Positions 44,194-57,700 of a stretch of 64,000 nucleotides of DNA are shown in pieces. Source of the stretch: Diphasiastrum complanatum (lineage: Eukaryota; Streptophyta; Lycopodiopsida; Lycopodiales; Lycopodiaceae); contig CM055102.1 of NCBI GenBank assembly GCA_029204225.1, forward strand, positions 37,564,585 to 37,628,584, written 5' to 3'. The notes beneath the pieces were generated by a model. The model saw only the letters and a list, made by a program, of their open reading frames with translations. It had not been told where the DNA came from and did not search any database. A program made the position numbers and the translations under genes. How positions within the stretch are numbered: position 1 is the first letter of the stretch; every line of letters starts with the position of its first letter.

Positions 44194-46200
44194 TTGGCTC
44201 TCGTCCACATTGGTGATGATTTCTTGAGTCACAAATCATTGAAATCAAAATCTCCAGTGGCTAAGAAATCCAAGAGTAAAACCAAGAACAATCCATTAGA
44301 AAAAGAAAAAGAAGATGATATGTCACAATTCAAATGCTATACCTTGGATAATGTGATAATCATATTGCCAAAAGCTCGTCAAAAACTTGAAGAAAGTGTT
44401 CCAAAATCACAACACATTCACCTAGTGAATGTAATGAGGAACACGATGGTGAGAATACTCATAATAGTTCTAGTTCATATGATACTTCTTCTCATATTGA
44501 TGATGGTGTAGAAGATCATGTTGTTGTTCAAAGAAGCCAAAATGGTATTTGAAAGTTATTGGTGATTATCAAGATTTTTCTATTTGGAAGTAATTGGTGA
44601 TAATCAAGATTCTTCATTGCTAGAATCTAGTGAATAGGGTTCTAGGAGGCAACTTAGGCCAAAAGAGCCTAAATCTTATGTCAATTATGCATTGATGGCT
44701 AATGTTCTCAACACTACGGAACCTAAATCCTATGAAGAAGCTGCTATGATCATGAGTTGATCATTGGATGAAAGTCATGCAATAAGAATAAACATGGGGT
44801 TTGGTACCACCAACCAAAGATCAAAATCCAATAGCTACCAAGTGGATCTACAAGGTGAAATATAGGTTAGATGGGACACTTGACAAGTATAAGGCTCATT
44901 TGGTAGAAAAGGGATATATGCTCAACAAGAAGGTATTGATTTTGGTGAAACCTTTGTTCTTGTAGCCAAGATGAACACTATTCAGTGTATTTTGGTGATT
45001 GCTTCACATTTATCATGGCATATTTATCAAATGGATATGAAGAGTGCTTTTTTGAATAGTGTATTGGATGAAGAAGTCTATGTGACACAACCACAAGGCA
45101 TCGTTAGTCAGGAAAGGGAATTTTGTGTGTAGAAAAAAGCTCTTTTACGGTTTGAAGAAATTTCCTAGGTCTCGTATGCTTGTATATATAGTTTTCTTCT
45201 CAATTATGGATTTATCTAAAGTGAATGTGTTTCTAATCTTTATATTTTACACACATTTGATCACATTATTATGCTCATAGTCTATGTGGATGATTAAATT
45301 ATCATTAGAAGTTGTGACAAGATGCTACACAAAGTCAAGCGGAGCTTATAGTTAGAATTTGAGATGGAGGATTTTTGTGAGCTTCATTTATGTCTTGGAA
45401 TTGAGGTATGGTGATATGAAAATAGGTTATTTCTTTTTCAATTTGTGATTTATTGAAAAAATTTCATATGATGGAGTTGAGGACTATTTCTACACCTATG
45501 GAACCAAATGTTAAGTTAACCAATTGTGTCGATGAGGAAGAAGTCAATGCTACTTTATTCAGACAATTGGCTGGTTCCTTAATTTATTTGACTATCACGA
45601 GGCCAAATATTACATACGTAGTTGGTGTGATTAGTCAATTTATGACTAGCTCTCTGAAAACTCATTGGAGGAGCGCAAAGTGAATTCACAAATATCTAAA
45701 GGACACATATAATTATGGCATGGAGTGCATAGTTTTTGATGATTTAGTTCTTCATGGTTACTGTAATGTAGATTGGGCAATGATTGTGGAAGATAGATCT
45801 ATTTTAGGGTATGTTCTTATTTTTGATAGTTCTACATTGCATTATTTTTGGCTGAAGTTAGGTATAATTCAACTAACTTTGCGTTGTGTGAATCAATTTG
45901 GTTGAGAAGATTACTTTCAGAGTTGCAATTATTTCAAAATGAAGCTACCACAATATTTTGTGATAGTCAAAGTTGCATTCAAATTGCAAGGAACCCAATG
46001 TTTCACGCACAAAGCACATTGAAACTCATTATCACTTTGTGTGTGAGAAGGTTAACTCTAGGGAAGTAGAGTTAATTTATTGTTCTACTCATGATCAAGT
46101 AGCTGATATTTTTACTAAGTTTTGAATAGAGGCAAAGTTCTTGCATTTCAGATTGTTGATAAATGTTGCTAAAAACAAGCTTATCATTAAGGGGGAGTAT
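44194..46200 (+). pseudogene. Decayed Copia pol (reverse transcriptase and RNase H)
   Basis: A Lys-rich open stretch at 44194-44511 precedes RT blocks spread over frames. These are IATKWIYKVKYRLDGTLDKY (near 44835), HIYQMDMKSAFLNS (near 45020) and LIVYVDD (near 45280, followed by a stop). Then come LAGSLIYLTITRPNITYVVG (45570-45630), TIFCDSQSCIQIARNPMFH (45950-46010) and DQVADIFTKF. Dozens of lesions mark it as old. A purine tract AAGGGGGAGTAT (46188-46199) follows, as before a 3' LTR. Confidence 0.88.
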
Positions 46201-46530
46201 TAGAAGTATGTTATGATAAAGCTTATTACTATTGAGAGTTGTATATAGCTGTAATAAATTAACGTGTGTCAGAATTGAGTTGTCAAGTCACATGGATGGG
46301 TAAGTTTAAGAGCTTTCCTGAACCCAATCTTCCCATCATTGTGTATACCAACAATTTTGCTTAATGAGAGTGTATAGTTGTTAAAGCAATGTGTGTGTGA
46401 GGTCCTCTTTTTCTTCAATGAATTGTTGCTTTTGCTATTGTGTGGTTGCTATTAGAGTAGAAAATGTGTTGGATGTTTGAAGATCATGATGAATCGATTC
46501 TTGTATATGTAGTCTCCATTCCTACATTAA
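46200..46530 (+). repeat. Probable 3' LTR of the decayed Copia
   Basis: It begins TAGAAGTATGTTATG directly after the purine tract and could end at ATTCCTACA near 46533. No partner LTR is present, so the right end is provisional. Confidence 0.5.
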
Positions 46531-46979
46531 GACCATTCAACACAATTTGGACAAGCTTTTATGACTTGATAGCATCTCCTATGCATGTAAGCTCTCTATT
46601 TTAATCCTTCACCCTCACCACATAGTTTTGGGCACTCTCTCTCCTTTGTATTAAAAACTTTGAAAAATTTGGTTCCTCAAAGTGAGAAGCCTAGATGTAT
46701 TCTTGGATTTTGCCTATTCTCATTGGTCCAAGTTTGCCCTAAAACATATTTGAAGGGCATTTGAAGTGCAATGAAAATGGGTTGGAAATGACATGTGCAT
46801 TTAGAGTTTTCTAGAGAAAGAACATGTGGCTTTAGAAACTCCTAAAAAGAGAAATTTCTAGAAAGAGAGAAGGTATAAAAGAGAGGAGAGAGAGGCATCA
46901 AGATCATGGGAGAGGCGGTCATTTTTTAACGTTTCAGGATTTTTTTAGGTTTGACATGAAAAAAAGCAATAATGTGAGT

Positions 46980-47067
<88 letters not shown>

Positions 47068-48119
47068 CTAAGTTAGAAAACTGTGTTCAGTCATGTTGTT
47101 GCAAAAGACAAACTTTTTTGTTAATACAAATTAAACTGTTAATTGAATATTGTTAGCTAACTGGAAAAGCCAATAGCAAGTGGGGCCTCCCTGTAGCTAT
47201 AGTCCATTGGAGGAAGGTAGGAGTATATTTGTAGGACATCAATTGTCGTTGCCCAATGCTATGGTTTTCACTTCATTTTGGACCTCTTGCTATTTTAGCT
47301 TTGTTACAATAGCATCAAGTTATCATGCTACTTTTCTCAGAGTCAACATGTTTGTATGAAGTAAGTTTGAGTTACAAAATGCGATTTCTTTCATCCTTTT
47401 CGTTTGCAAGACCCCCCTGTTTGTTTTTTTTTTTTCCAATTTTTAACATGCATGAGAATGTTGCCCTGAATCTATGAGGTCACCTTCTGTCGAGTAGTGT
47501 ATAGATATGCATCTTGGTTTGCGGGGGGGTGAACTTGGCATAAAGTTTTAACTGTGAATGCTAATCTAACCAAACGAGCCAACCTCGCTATTATATAAAT
47601 AAACAATGTATAGATGTGTAATATTATATATTTGAAGCTTTTTGTTGAAAAGAAAGACCACTATAGTCTCATAAATAATTGAAGGGCCTAAATGAATTTT
47701 ACAATTGTAAAATGAAAATGCTGTAGGTATTTTTTATGAAGCATAAAGCAAGTGGGAGAATAAAAGAAATGGAGATCATTTGAAAGTCAACAAACCTTTC
47801 AAATCCGAAACGCGCTTGGTGGAATGTCATTTCAACACGCAGGGGTGGTCGGTGGTTAAATTGTGGCGGGGTGACCGGTCTCCGGATAGTGGTGAAGTGA
47901 CCGAGAGAGAGAAAGAGAAGAGACAGAGACGGAAGGAACGAGAGCGGCGATGGCGGAAGGATGACGAGGGAGGAGGCGGAGAGATAAGGTGGGAAGATGA
48001 TGTTTGTATTAGGCAAAGGGAGGCAGGCAGGCCTGGTGACTGCCCTCATATTCCATGGCTCTTTCACAGCTCTGCTCCTTAGCTTTAATTGAGAATTAAT
48101 CTTCCTGTCTTCCTTCCAG
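46531..48119. other. Kinase upstream region
   Basis: It contains the GA microsatellite (46983-47066) and, from about 47790 to 48060, a GC-richer block with purine runs. A pyrimidine-rich tract ending CTTCCTTCCAG (48109-48119) looks like a splice acceptor, so a 5' UTR intron of the kinase gene may end here. No TATA box is convincing. The 100-codon ORF in this block is Arg/Glu-rich by composition and is not called. Confidence 0.4.
46983..47066. repeat. (GA)n microsatellite
   Basis: About 41 uninterrupted GA units. Confidence 0.98.
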
Positions 48120-48530
48120 GGTTCTAACAAGCACAGCAGCAGTCCGCAGTGATAAGTGTGAAAAACAGAGTGGCTGCTGCATGCGTTTGCGTTCGGTTTT
48201 TTATGTTGAATGAAGTTGTGGGCTTTGGAAACTACGGCCCACAACAGTAGAGGATTCGAAAAAAAGTTTGTATTCACTGCCCCTCCCCCTCAGCCATTCA
48301 GATTTATAATCTGCAGGAGATTTGGTCTTAGATTGAGTTGAGCACATCAGGTGTATGGATCTATCCCCTTTTATTTCAGACATGAGGCAATGGCATCAAA
48401 CTTCTGTGAAACTTTGGCCACCGTTTGTTAGAGATGGATCCTGTATCAAGCAGCTATACGCATTCCTTGGTTGAAAAAACTGTGAAAAGGAGGTATAAGT
48501 GTAGAGATGGATCATTAGGTAGCTGGGGGT

Positions 48531-48751
48531 ATGGGTACAAATGAGGAGAGGTTATTTGCAAGGAAGGATTTACTTAAAGGGGCAAGGGTGTTACCCGAAA
48601 GCCCCAATCGTGGGCAAGAGGAGGGTTCTCTTCTGGGGTTGAGCAGTTTGGGCGAGCTGCAGTTGGAACAGCGGTGGCTCATCGACCCGGCACAGCTCTT
48701 TGTGGGTTCCAAAATAGGGGAGGGAGCTCATGGCAAGGTTTATGAAGGAAA
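48531..48751 (+). CDS. ATN1: Kinase exon 1
   Basis: It encodes residues 1-73 and two bases of Lys74, ending in the Gly loop. The donor is [31 protein letters not shown] is the family signature. Confidence 0.93.
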
Positions 48752-51700
48752 GTAAGCATTTCATAGTACTCTCGGAGACTCTCTCCCTTAGGTTTTTGTA
48801 AGACAGCATATTGAACTGAGATCGACTTCCTTTGTAGAAGAAGTTTAAGAATTTGGAAGCTAGTGAAACAGTGCTTCAGGTATCTGGCGTAAATGTTTGC
48901 TTAATTATTTTAAGTTTAACAACATCCTTTAAAGAGGGAACACCAACGTGTAGATGCAGCCCTGCAAGCTACTCTTGCTGAATTGTTCGCAGGGTTATCA
49001 TAAGTATCAGCACATATATAGGACCTTCCTGTTTGAGCAATCTTGTTGACAAAGAGGCTTTGATTCTGTAAGAATGATATTCGTTTGGTAGCTGTTCAAT
49101 ATTATCTAAGTGATTGTTTTGGAGCTCCAATGGCACGAAATAACCATCCAAATTGGCAGAATCGAAAACTTGATTGGGTGAATCTAATTATGAAATTTTT
49201 TCGTGGATTTACTATTTTCAGTCTCTAATTCGCTCCATAGGCATTCTAATTTTAGTGCATATAATTTACCTTTTTTTTGAGGAAGCCTGCTTTTCTCTCT
49301 AGTGAGTACAATACTCGCGTGCACTACTAGTAGCTGTTGATCTTGTTTCTTAAAGGTTGTAGTTCGGGACAATTTCTAATTTTCAAAGGAGAGGTAAATT
49401 CTCAATGTTTGATTACATTGTTTTCATGAAGTTTGTAGTAAATAAACGGGTCCTGTATCCTTAACATGGTGGTTGCTTTTGTACTCTGCTTGGTTTTGCT
49501 GACAGAGCAGGTACCGAGATCGTAGCGTTGCTGTAAAAATTATCAGAACTGGTGAAACTCCAGAGGAAATGACTAAGGCACGATCTAAATTTGCAAGAGA
49601 AGTGGCGATGCTGTCCAAAGTACAACATAAGAATCTAGTGAAGGTGGACGACTTGTATTTGAAGTTTCTATTTGTTTGGTTTTATCCATTTTGCTAGCTA
49701 AGCATGACATGGCTTTTTCCTTGAGAGTCAATTGCATTCATTTAACTAAATTTGTATGATATTTGCATCATGCCTGCTATATGTTTTATTGTGGCTGAAG
49801 TTTCTGTACAGTTCAGAAATCAGCGATAGTTTACCATGCTAGTGCACATATACGTGAATGCCTTTGCCACCAGCTACCTGCTTCGAGTACTGCAATGAAC
49901 CTTAAAGAAACCTTGCCGTGCGTTTCTACAATGAAGAAACAATTTTCTCTATTTGACTCCCTTTTTGCCTTAATTTGCACTACTTTGGCATACATTTTGG
50001 AGAATTGGAAGGTTTTGAGCACATTGGCCCTAGGGGGTACATGATATATGCATGTGAGTGCAATTCACAAATCACAACGATGTTGCCACTATATTCTTGT
50101 ACGCCTGTACGAGTATGTGAAGTATGCCATAGTTTTCCATACCCCTACGTTGGAAATTATACAATGTTTAGAAATTACATACAATGTCTACAATACACAA
50201 CGTAGAAGAGTAAAAACATGCAACATATAGTAGCACTGCCAACCAGTGTCCAGCCCACATGTTAGATACCTAATCAACCGCAAATCGCTAGGTGTTGGTC
50301 ACCTTATGGAACCGAACGCACATGATCCACACTGCCGTAGGATCCAATCTAGATCCATCCTCTGTGCCATAGCCTGTCAAGAAGTAGGATCCAACCTCCA
50401 ACCCTAACGGTGTCCCATACCACCGCTAAGGCCATCAGCCTTCACCCCCCCCCCCACTGTTTTACTGAAATGCGTTTCATTCAATGAACCTTTGTTTTGA
50501 AAGTCTATTTCTAATGGACCGTTCGGAAGGGATTTTAAAATTAGAGCAAAAAAAGTAAAAAATAAACCTCCTAATGTGTGTATGTTGCCGCTTTTGATTG
50601 GCGTAAAACTAGGCTCTATCTTGAGGCATTTTTACATTATCTTGAGTGACAAGTGCCTTTCCTACATATCTGACAAGTTATACACCGTTGCGTTAACCTT
50701 TAGACCTTTGAGGCCAATGGAAATGGGGGCACGATGCTGGAATCCATACGTCAACATGAATGGATATAACCCGTCGTTGAGTGCTTTGCTTTGTTGTACG
50801 CAAACTCAACCATTGGGAGGTACCTTTCCCAATCGGACCGTCTTTTGGAGACGTATGCATGAAAGCATATCTTCCATAGATTGGTTAGTCAGTTCAAACT
50901 TCAATCTGACCATTTGTTTCATGATGATCTGCAAATCGTAAACTTAAAGTGGTCTCTAATTTCTGAAAGACCACTTGCCAGAATTTGCCGATAAACTTAG
51001 AATTTTGATCACTAACAATATCGTTTGGCAACCCTTTAAACTGAACAACTTTTCTACAAAAAGTTGAGCAAGTTTTGAAGCTTTAGCAAACGACTTGGGT
51101 GGATGAATTGCACCATTTTGGTTAGTCTATCAACTATAACCCAAATAGCATCATTTTGCATCGAGGAATTCCAGCCACAAAATCCATGGAAATGGTTTTG
51201 CACTTTCTTTTGGGAATTTCCAATGGAAGCAACAAACTAGCTGCCTTAAGTCTTTTAGCTTTATTAACTTGGCATCGTCCGCATTTGTGAATGTAAGCCT
51301 CGACTCGATCCTTCAATTTTGGCCAATAAAAATTTCTTTTTATTAGATCAAATTTCCTTTGTGAGCTAGGATGCTCTGGACACGGGCTGTCATGACATTT
51401 CCAGAAAAGTAACCCATCTCTTAATATCTTGTTCCAAGGAGAAATCTTGGAATCCTGCTTCCCAAGTTCAATACTAGATCTAGAATTACCTGCCAGGATG
51501 TCTAGCCAAATTTGACTGAAATACTTATAAGTCTTACACAGATTTTCTAGGTACATATAAAAATCAGATTAGATTTCAGAAAAGCTTAACTGATTAATCT
51601 CTCCAATCCGGCGTAAGGCATCTGCGACACAATTTGACGTACCCTTCCAGTATTCAACGTCACATTGAAATTCTTGAAGCAACTCTTGCTACTTGGCCCT

Positions 51701-54700
51701 GCGACCCGGTGAACCACATTGTTAATATAGTTTAACGCTTGGTGGTCAGTCTCAACAACAAGTCTGGACTCATACAGGTAATGTCTCCAAATTTTTGAAA
51801 TATAGCAAAACGTTCCCTATCATAGGTAGAATACCTCTTTTGAGTAGGATCCAACTTTTTGCTTTCAAAAGCAACCGATCTATCCTAATATAGGACTGCC
51901 CCTATAGCAAAGTCGCTAGCATCCGTCTCAAGCACATATGGCTTGTTAGGATCGACTATGTGTAGTATTGGTGCTGTAGACACACGGTGTTTGAGAGTTT
52001 CAAAACCTTGATTCAACTCTTCAGAAGGGTAACGCAATTACCACATAGTCCTTGATGAGTTGATGAAAGAACCCAGTGAAGCCCCAAAAAGGATTTGAGT
52101 TCTCTAAAGGTTAGTACTATGGGCCACTCACGAACCTTACAGACTTTGCTATGGTCAATTTTTGACCCGTGGTCCAAAATAACGTAACCGAGGTATACTA
52201 GTCTTTATGAAAGAACTCACATTTTGATTCTTTGGCGAAGAGCTTCTCTGTCTAAGTAACCTTAAGACATTCGTGAGATGCTCATAATACTTCTAAGTCT
52301 TATTGTAGACGGCAATATCATCTAAGACTGTAACAAACTTTCCAGGTATGGATGAAGAAGATCGTTCATCATCTGTTGGAAAGTCGTAGGGGCATTTGTC
52401 AACCCAAATGGCAAAACTAGAAACTCATAGTGACCATATCTAGTCCTAAGCCTCGATTTCTCAACTTTGTCACTCTTTATTCACATCTAATGATACAAAT
52501 TGATCGACCCCGGTTAAAAGGTCGAGTTGTCATTAGACAAATAACACTTGGGTCGAAGAAATGGCCTAAATATATTGACTGTAACAAAGAATTAGCATGG
52601 CGCTTGAGGCCCAAGAGACTGCATAAAAGATTATGCAAAATGCCAATAATTTCCTACTACACATGTACATCAAAACTAACTAGCTAATCTCACTTTCTAA
52701 CTAGCACTGATCTTATTTACAGCCTGCTCAGGCTCCGTTATAAGCAGAGAACAGCCCAACTGGTTAAGGGATCACAATTTTGTGCTCTCCTTCTACACTC
52801 TATAGTAGGAACGAGTGATTCCCTTGTCTCAACTAAAGCTGTGTGCTTCATGCTGAAGGATTTTCCCTCGCTGCCTATGCTTGAAGATTCATTGATATCT
52901 GTGCAAACTGTTTTTTTTGTTAAGCGAAGGAATCCGTGAAAGTGCTACGTCCATTATTGCCCCCTTCTTAAAATCGTTTAGCTTCTTTGCTGCCCACAGT
53001 AAGGAATGAACAAGCTCTTGTTTTTCTTGCTATCCACACTGGAAAAGCGACGAGTCCTTTTATTTTTGTTACTCACATTAGAAGGAATCAACAAGCTTCA
53101 TTTGTCTTTACTGCTTAGGTTTGAAGGACATTGCAATCCGTGGCCAAAGAAAATGCAGATGTGCTTGCTTGGAGATTTCACCATTTACTTTTGCATTATT
53201 GCTGCTCTCTAAAATGTGGACCACTATTGCTGCTGTCAACCCAAAGAAGAAGATTGTGAAGAGCCTGCAAGATGCATCTTCTTGCTGCACCTTCAACATT
53301 GAACCAGTAAATATGCTAATGTCTTTTCCCATGTGGAATGATCTATTATTGCTCGTGTGATCTTCTTTGCTGCCTCAGGCCGAGAAGAAGACTAAGATCG
53401 GCAAGCTGATAAAAAAATTCTACTTGGATATGCATCAACAATTTGAAAATCAATTTTTAGACTGTCTTTCTACTTACCGTCTTCATATATTGAGCAAGTT
53501 TAGTTCTTTTTAAAGTTTTCCTAATTTCAGGGGGGCGCTCAGGGAGAGGGATGGTCTGATTTCAGCCCCTCTATCGATGTTAGAGTTTGTATTTTGAGAT
53601 CTTCCAATATTTTTTTGGTTCTTTTTTTGTGATTTTGTTAATTTTCTTTGTGAACTCAAAACTACTCTCAATATTGAGAAAGTAGCATCCAGGGACTTGA
53701 TTCCCTGGAGTATGTCATATTTTATTACCCCAGTTACTTAGACTCGACTGTGATTCAGTACTTGTTCTGCATGTTTGTTCTATTCTTGTAGTTCTAGGAA
53801 ATTGTTTCCACTTCCACAGGTACAAAGATCAGGTACTCTTAAACCATCTCAGTCCAAGTTATTCAAAGGACTCTCGGCTGAGTCCCCTGATAATGACATT
53901 CAAGCATGTTAGTTTCCGAGTTCACACTTGAAAATAGATGAATTTCAATAAAAACCCCTAAATTCCAGGGTTCGGGGCCTATGAATTTCAAGAGTTGGAG
54001 AGACAGCTAAAGAAAACTGAAACTATCTGAAAAATGGTCAAGAAAAATTGGACGCCTAAGATAACCAGTTTGGAAGTATGTCTAATCTGACTCCTGAGGA
54101 GGATGGAGGACTGTTTGTTCAATCTTGGTAGAAATTGATATCGGTTCTTGAAGGTTACTGTTTTAATATGAGATGGTGTTTACCCTCTTGATTGGAGATG
54201 GTGTTTACCCTCTCTAAATAGTTCAACTTCAAATGTATGCAAAAATGTAGTAAATGAAGAACCTGTTTACCTTTTGGTTTAGAACAGTGGAGATGTTAGT
54301 TCATGAATCAGCACAAAGCTGAAGGCTTCTCTTGGGAAAAATCAAAATTCTGTTTGTCCATTCATTTATACGAAATTGAAATAGAAAATCAATCAAGTAG
54401 CCCTTGATCCTGGAAGCACTTAAAAAATTGAAACTTTTCCTGCTTTATGATTTGTTATTTTCCCAGAGTATTTGGAATTGCTATCAAAATTGATGAACGG
54501 CATATAGGGACGCTATTCCCTTGGAGCATCACATTTTAATTATTCCTAATTAGTTGAATGCTCTGGCTCAGTTGTGATTCGATATGCTTCTCGGATTGTT
54601 TTTGGACTCCTATAGTTCTTGATAAGTGTTTCTGCTCCGATAAGTACTAAGTTTGTATATATATAATCCATTGTAACTCAATTAGCTACATAACTTTGGA

Positions 54701-57700
54701 CGGGGGCCCCTTGACTGTGGTATCAGAGCATGCTGGTCTCTGAGTTCATGTAGTAAATTTTACTGTGCTTGCATGTGTATTTTGCCCCGTGAAATGGCAT
54801 TGATTGTCCTCCAAAATGAAACAACAGCCTTGATATTCCTGAAAGCAGCACAATAATTCAATCTAAATGTTAGAAATTAATGTTTATTTTGACAACCCTT
54901 AATGATAGTTTGGCCATGCCTGTGTGCTATTTTTAGGGGCCATTCTATTTATAGTAATTTCGTTTTTTAAAGTCTATGCATGTAGGTGGGCGCACTACAA
55001 ATAGATTAGGATCTATTTTAGTACTTAGAAGTTCATTTTTGGTTCTTACCATATATAGGTAGTATTATTAGTAAATAGCTTTTGCTATTTTGCTATTTAC
55101 TTTAGGCTTATTAGCTTTTATCAATCATTAGAGACACTATTTAAGAAGGCTGGTGCCCCACCACAATTATTTCATTCAATTCAATGAGCTAGAGCATTTG
55201 CTCGATTCTCCTCTGATCTGATTTCTCTCTATGCTTGGTTTTGTGTGAGGGCTAGTAGGACTAGTATCTCCATCTAGAATTTGTATCTCAAATTCTGACA
55301 CTAAATGCATTCTTAGTTTGACATGGCTCGCAAAGGGTTATCGGGGTTGCCAGATCAACACTGGGTCTACACAAGAGAATCCGGATTCTTTCGAAACGCA
55401 CTTGGCAACTTATGTTTGGGTACTGATGAGACATACGCAATGCTGGTTGGCTAAGATTTTTTGTTTATTGAATTCAATATTATTGTTTTGATATAGATCC
55501 ATGCACATTTTTGGTTGCATGTATATTGTTTCTAAGCTTTACCTTACGACATCACTGAATTCTCAATCTAAAATTGTGAAATTGGATATATTCTAATTTC
55601 ACAAATAGATTTATATGCAAATTTTAGGGTTCATAAACTGGCGACCACAACAACATCAGTCACATTCTTACCAACTTCACGTGTTGGTTGTAAAATTGAC
55701 GGGTTTAGTTAAAGTTAATGGATATGCATGTCAGCGCATACCAGTTTCATGTTGATTTGTTAATGAGAATGCATTCAAAATTTGTAGTTGAAATTATCTG
55801 CTGGTCTGTTTTCTGTTTATGAGGTAGTACCAGTTGTTGATTTGTTGGGCTCTTCAATAGTGTATTATTTAAGTTAGTAGTATTTTTTACATGCAAATGC
55901 ATTTCCCCTCAATCCGGCAACTGTCTACAGAACCTTAACGACTTTACAAGTTGATAATTTGCCAAATTTTGAAGTTGAGATAGTTTGCCCTTGTCCTATT
56001 GCTTTGTTTTCTCATCACTAAAGCTTTTTTAGTTTTCCAAGAAGATACTTCTTGCCCTTACATGTGCCTTTTTTGATACATTTGGGATGTTCTCTGTTGA
56101 TTTAGAGGCATGTCCAGTCAGGACGTTCATATTAATAGTGTTTAAAGATGTGCCAGTGTTAAATCATCTTCATTTACAGCAATATTTGACTGTCAGTGCT
56201 GATCTTCAAAGCTTATGGGCATGCACCTTTTTTACTTGATTGTGTGAACAGTTTATTGGGGCTTGTGAGGAACCCATGGCTTTGGTAACAGAGCTCCTAA
56301 CAGGCCAATCTCTTCGGAAGTATTTATTAAAGCTGCGACCCAAACGCTTAGATACTCCTTGCGCGGTGAGTTTTGCCATTGATATAGCGCAGGCTATGGA
56401 TTGTTTGCATGCAAATGGGATCATACACAGAGATCTTAAGCCTGGTAAGCTGAGCCAAATAGCTCTCTTCTGCCGTTATTCATTTGTCACTGTGGATTAG
56501 CTTCATGAATCTCCCAAAATTGAGCTATTAGTTATTGTTTGCTGCTTGGATTCCAATCTGGTTTGCAGATCTTTTTTGAAATGATTACGAATTTTCTCCT
56601 GCAGTTTAATAAAGTTATGACAGCACCAAACTTTCTGAATTACTTGAATCCATTGGTTTAGGCAATGCGTCGTATTGTTTAGGGAGTCACATGTAGGTCA
56701 TATACAATTTTTCCTGGGTGACATGTAAAGGAAAGGAAATGAAAGTTTGAAACAACCGAACCAGATTACTAACATGGTTGCTCACAAGAAGAAACTCTTG
56801 GGTCAAATATGAGGGATAAATTGGCCAGAGTTTGAATTAGCAAATTTCCAGGTGTAAGGTTTATAACCTAAGGCAAGCAACTTTGCATGCATAATCAACA
56901 AAGCCTAATGAAAGGGAATAGGCCTAAATTTTCAAAAGCTATGTGTGAGTTTGTGGCTCAAGTGAAAGTGCAGTGCTTGATTAGGGAGGATGCACATATG
57001 AGATTTAGGCATTTGTTTTCTGCCCAAAAGGTCAACATCTTTTACTGACTGATGAACAGATATCTGGAATTACAAAGTCTCGGCATTACATGTGCATTTT
57101 CAGGATCATATTTTTCACATTTGGCAGAAGTCTATTTTTCTTGCCGGCCTTGTTCAATGACTGCCATATTCTGTATTTTAACAAACCCGGACTAAAAGTA
57201 GTAGCTTTCTTTCATCACTTTTCCAGAAAGTCTTGCTTCTGAGAGGGTCTTTTTGGGCAGATAATTTATTGCTTACTGGTGATCACAAGACTGTCAAGCT
57301 TGTTGATTTTGGGCTAGCTCGTGAAGAGACTCTCACAGAAATGATGACTGCAGAGACTGGGACATACCGCTGGATGGCCCCTGAGGTCTGTTTTCTTTGA
57401 ATGCAGCTTTACTTTTAATCTGCCTCTAGACGTGGGCAGTTACTTCAGTTTGACTTCTAGAGAATACATGGTGATAGTTGATGCAGAAAGAGAGTTTCTC
57501 ATTTCAGTTTTTGGTAATGATTGTTTACAGCTATACAGCACAGTAACCCTAAGGCATGGTGAAAAGAAGCACTACAATCAAAAGGTAGATGTTTATAGTT
57601 TTGCCATTGTGCTTTGGGAGCTTTTAACAAATAGGATGCCATTTGAGGGGATGTCCAATCTTCAAGCTGCTTATGCTGCTGCTTTTAAGGTGTGTGTATT

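Noticed and set aside
46956-47156. 66-codon plus-strand ORF with an Arg-Glu repeat
   Set aside because: It is the translation of the (GA)n microsatellite.
47780-48082. 100-codon plus-strand ORF upstream of the kinase
   Set aside because: Arg/Glu-rich by base composition, no domain, and it lies in the probable 5' UTR/promoter region of the kinase.
47699-48277. 192-codon minus-strand ORF
   Set aside because: Antisense to the purine-rich leader zone of the kinase; Pro/Leu/Ser content follows from strand composition and no family is recognised.
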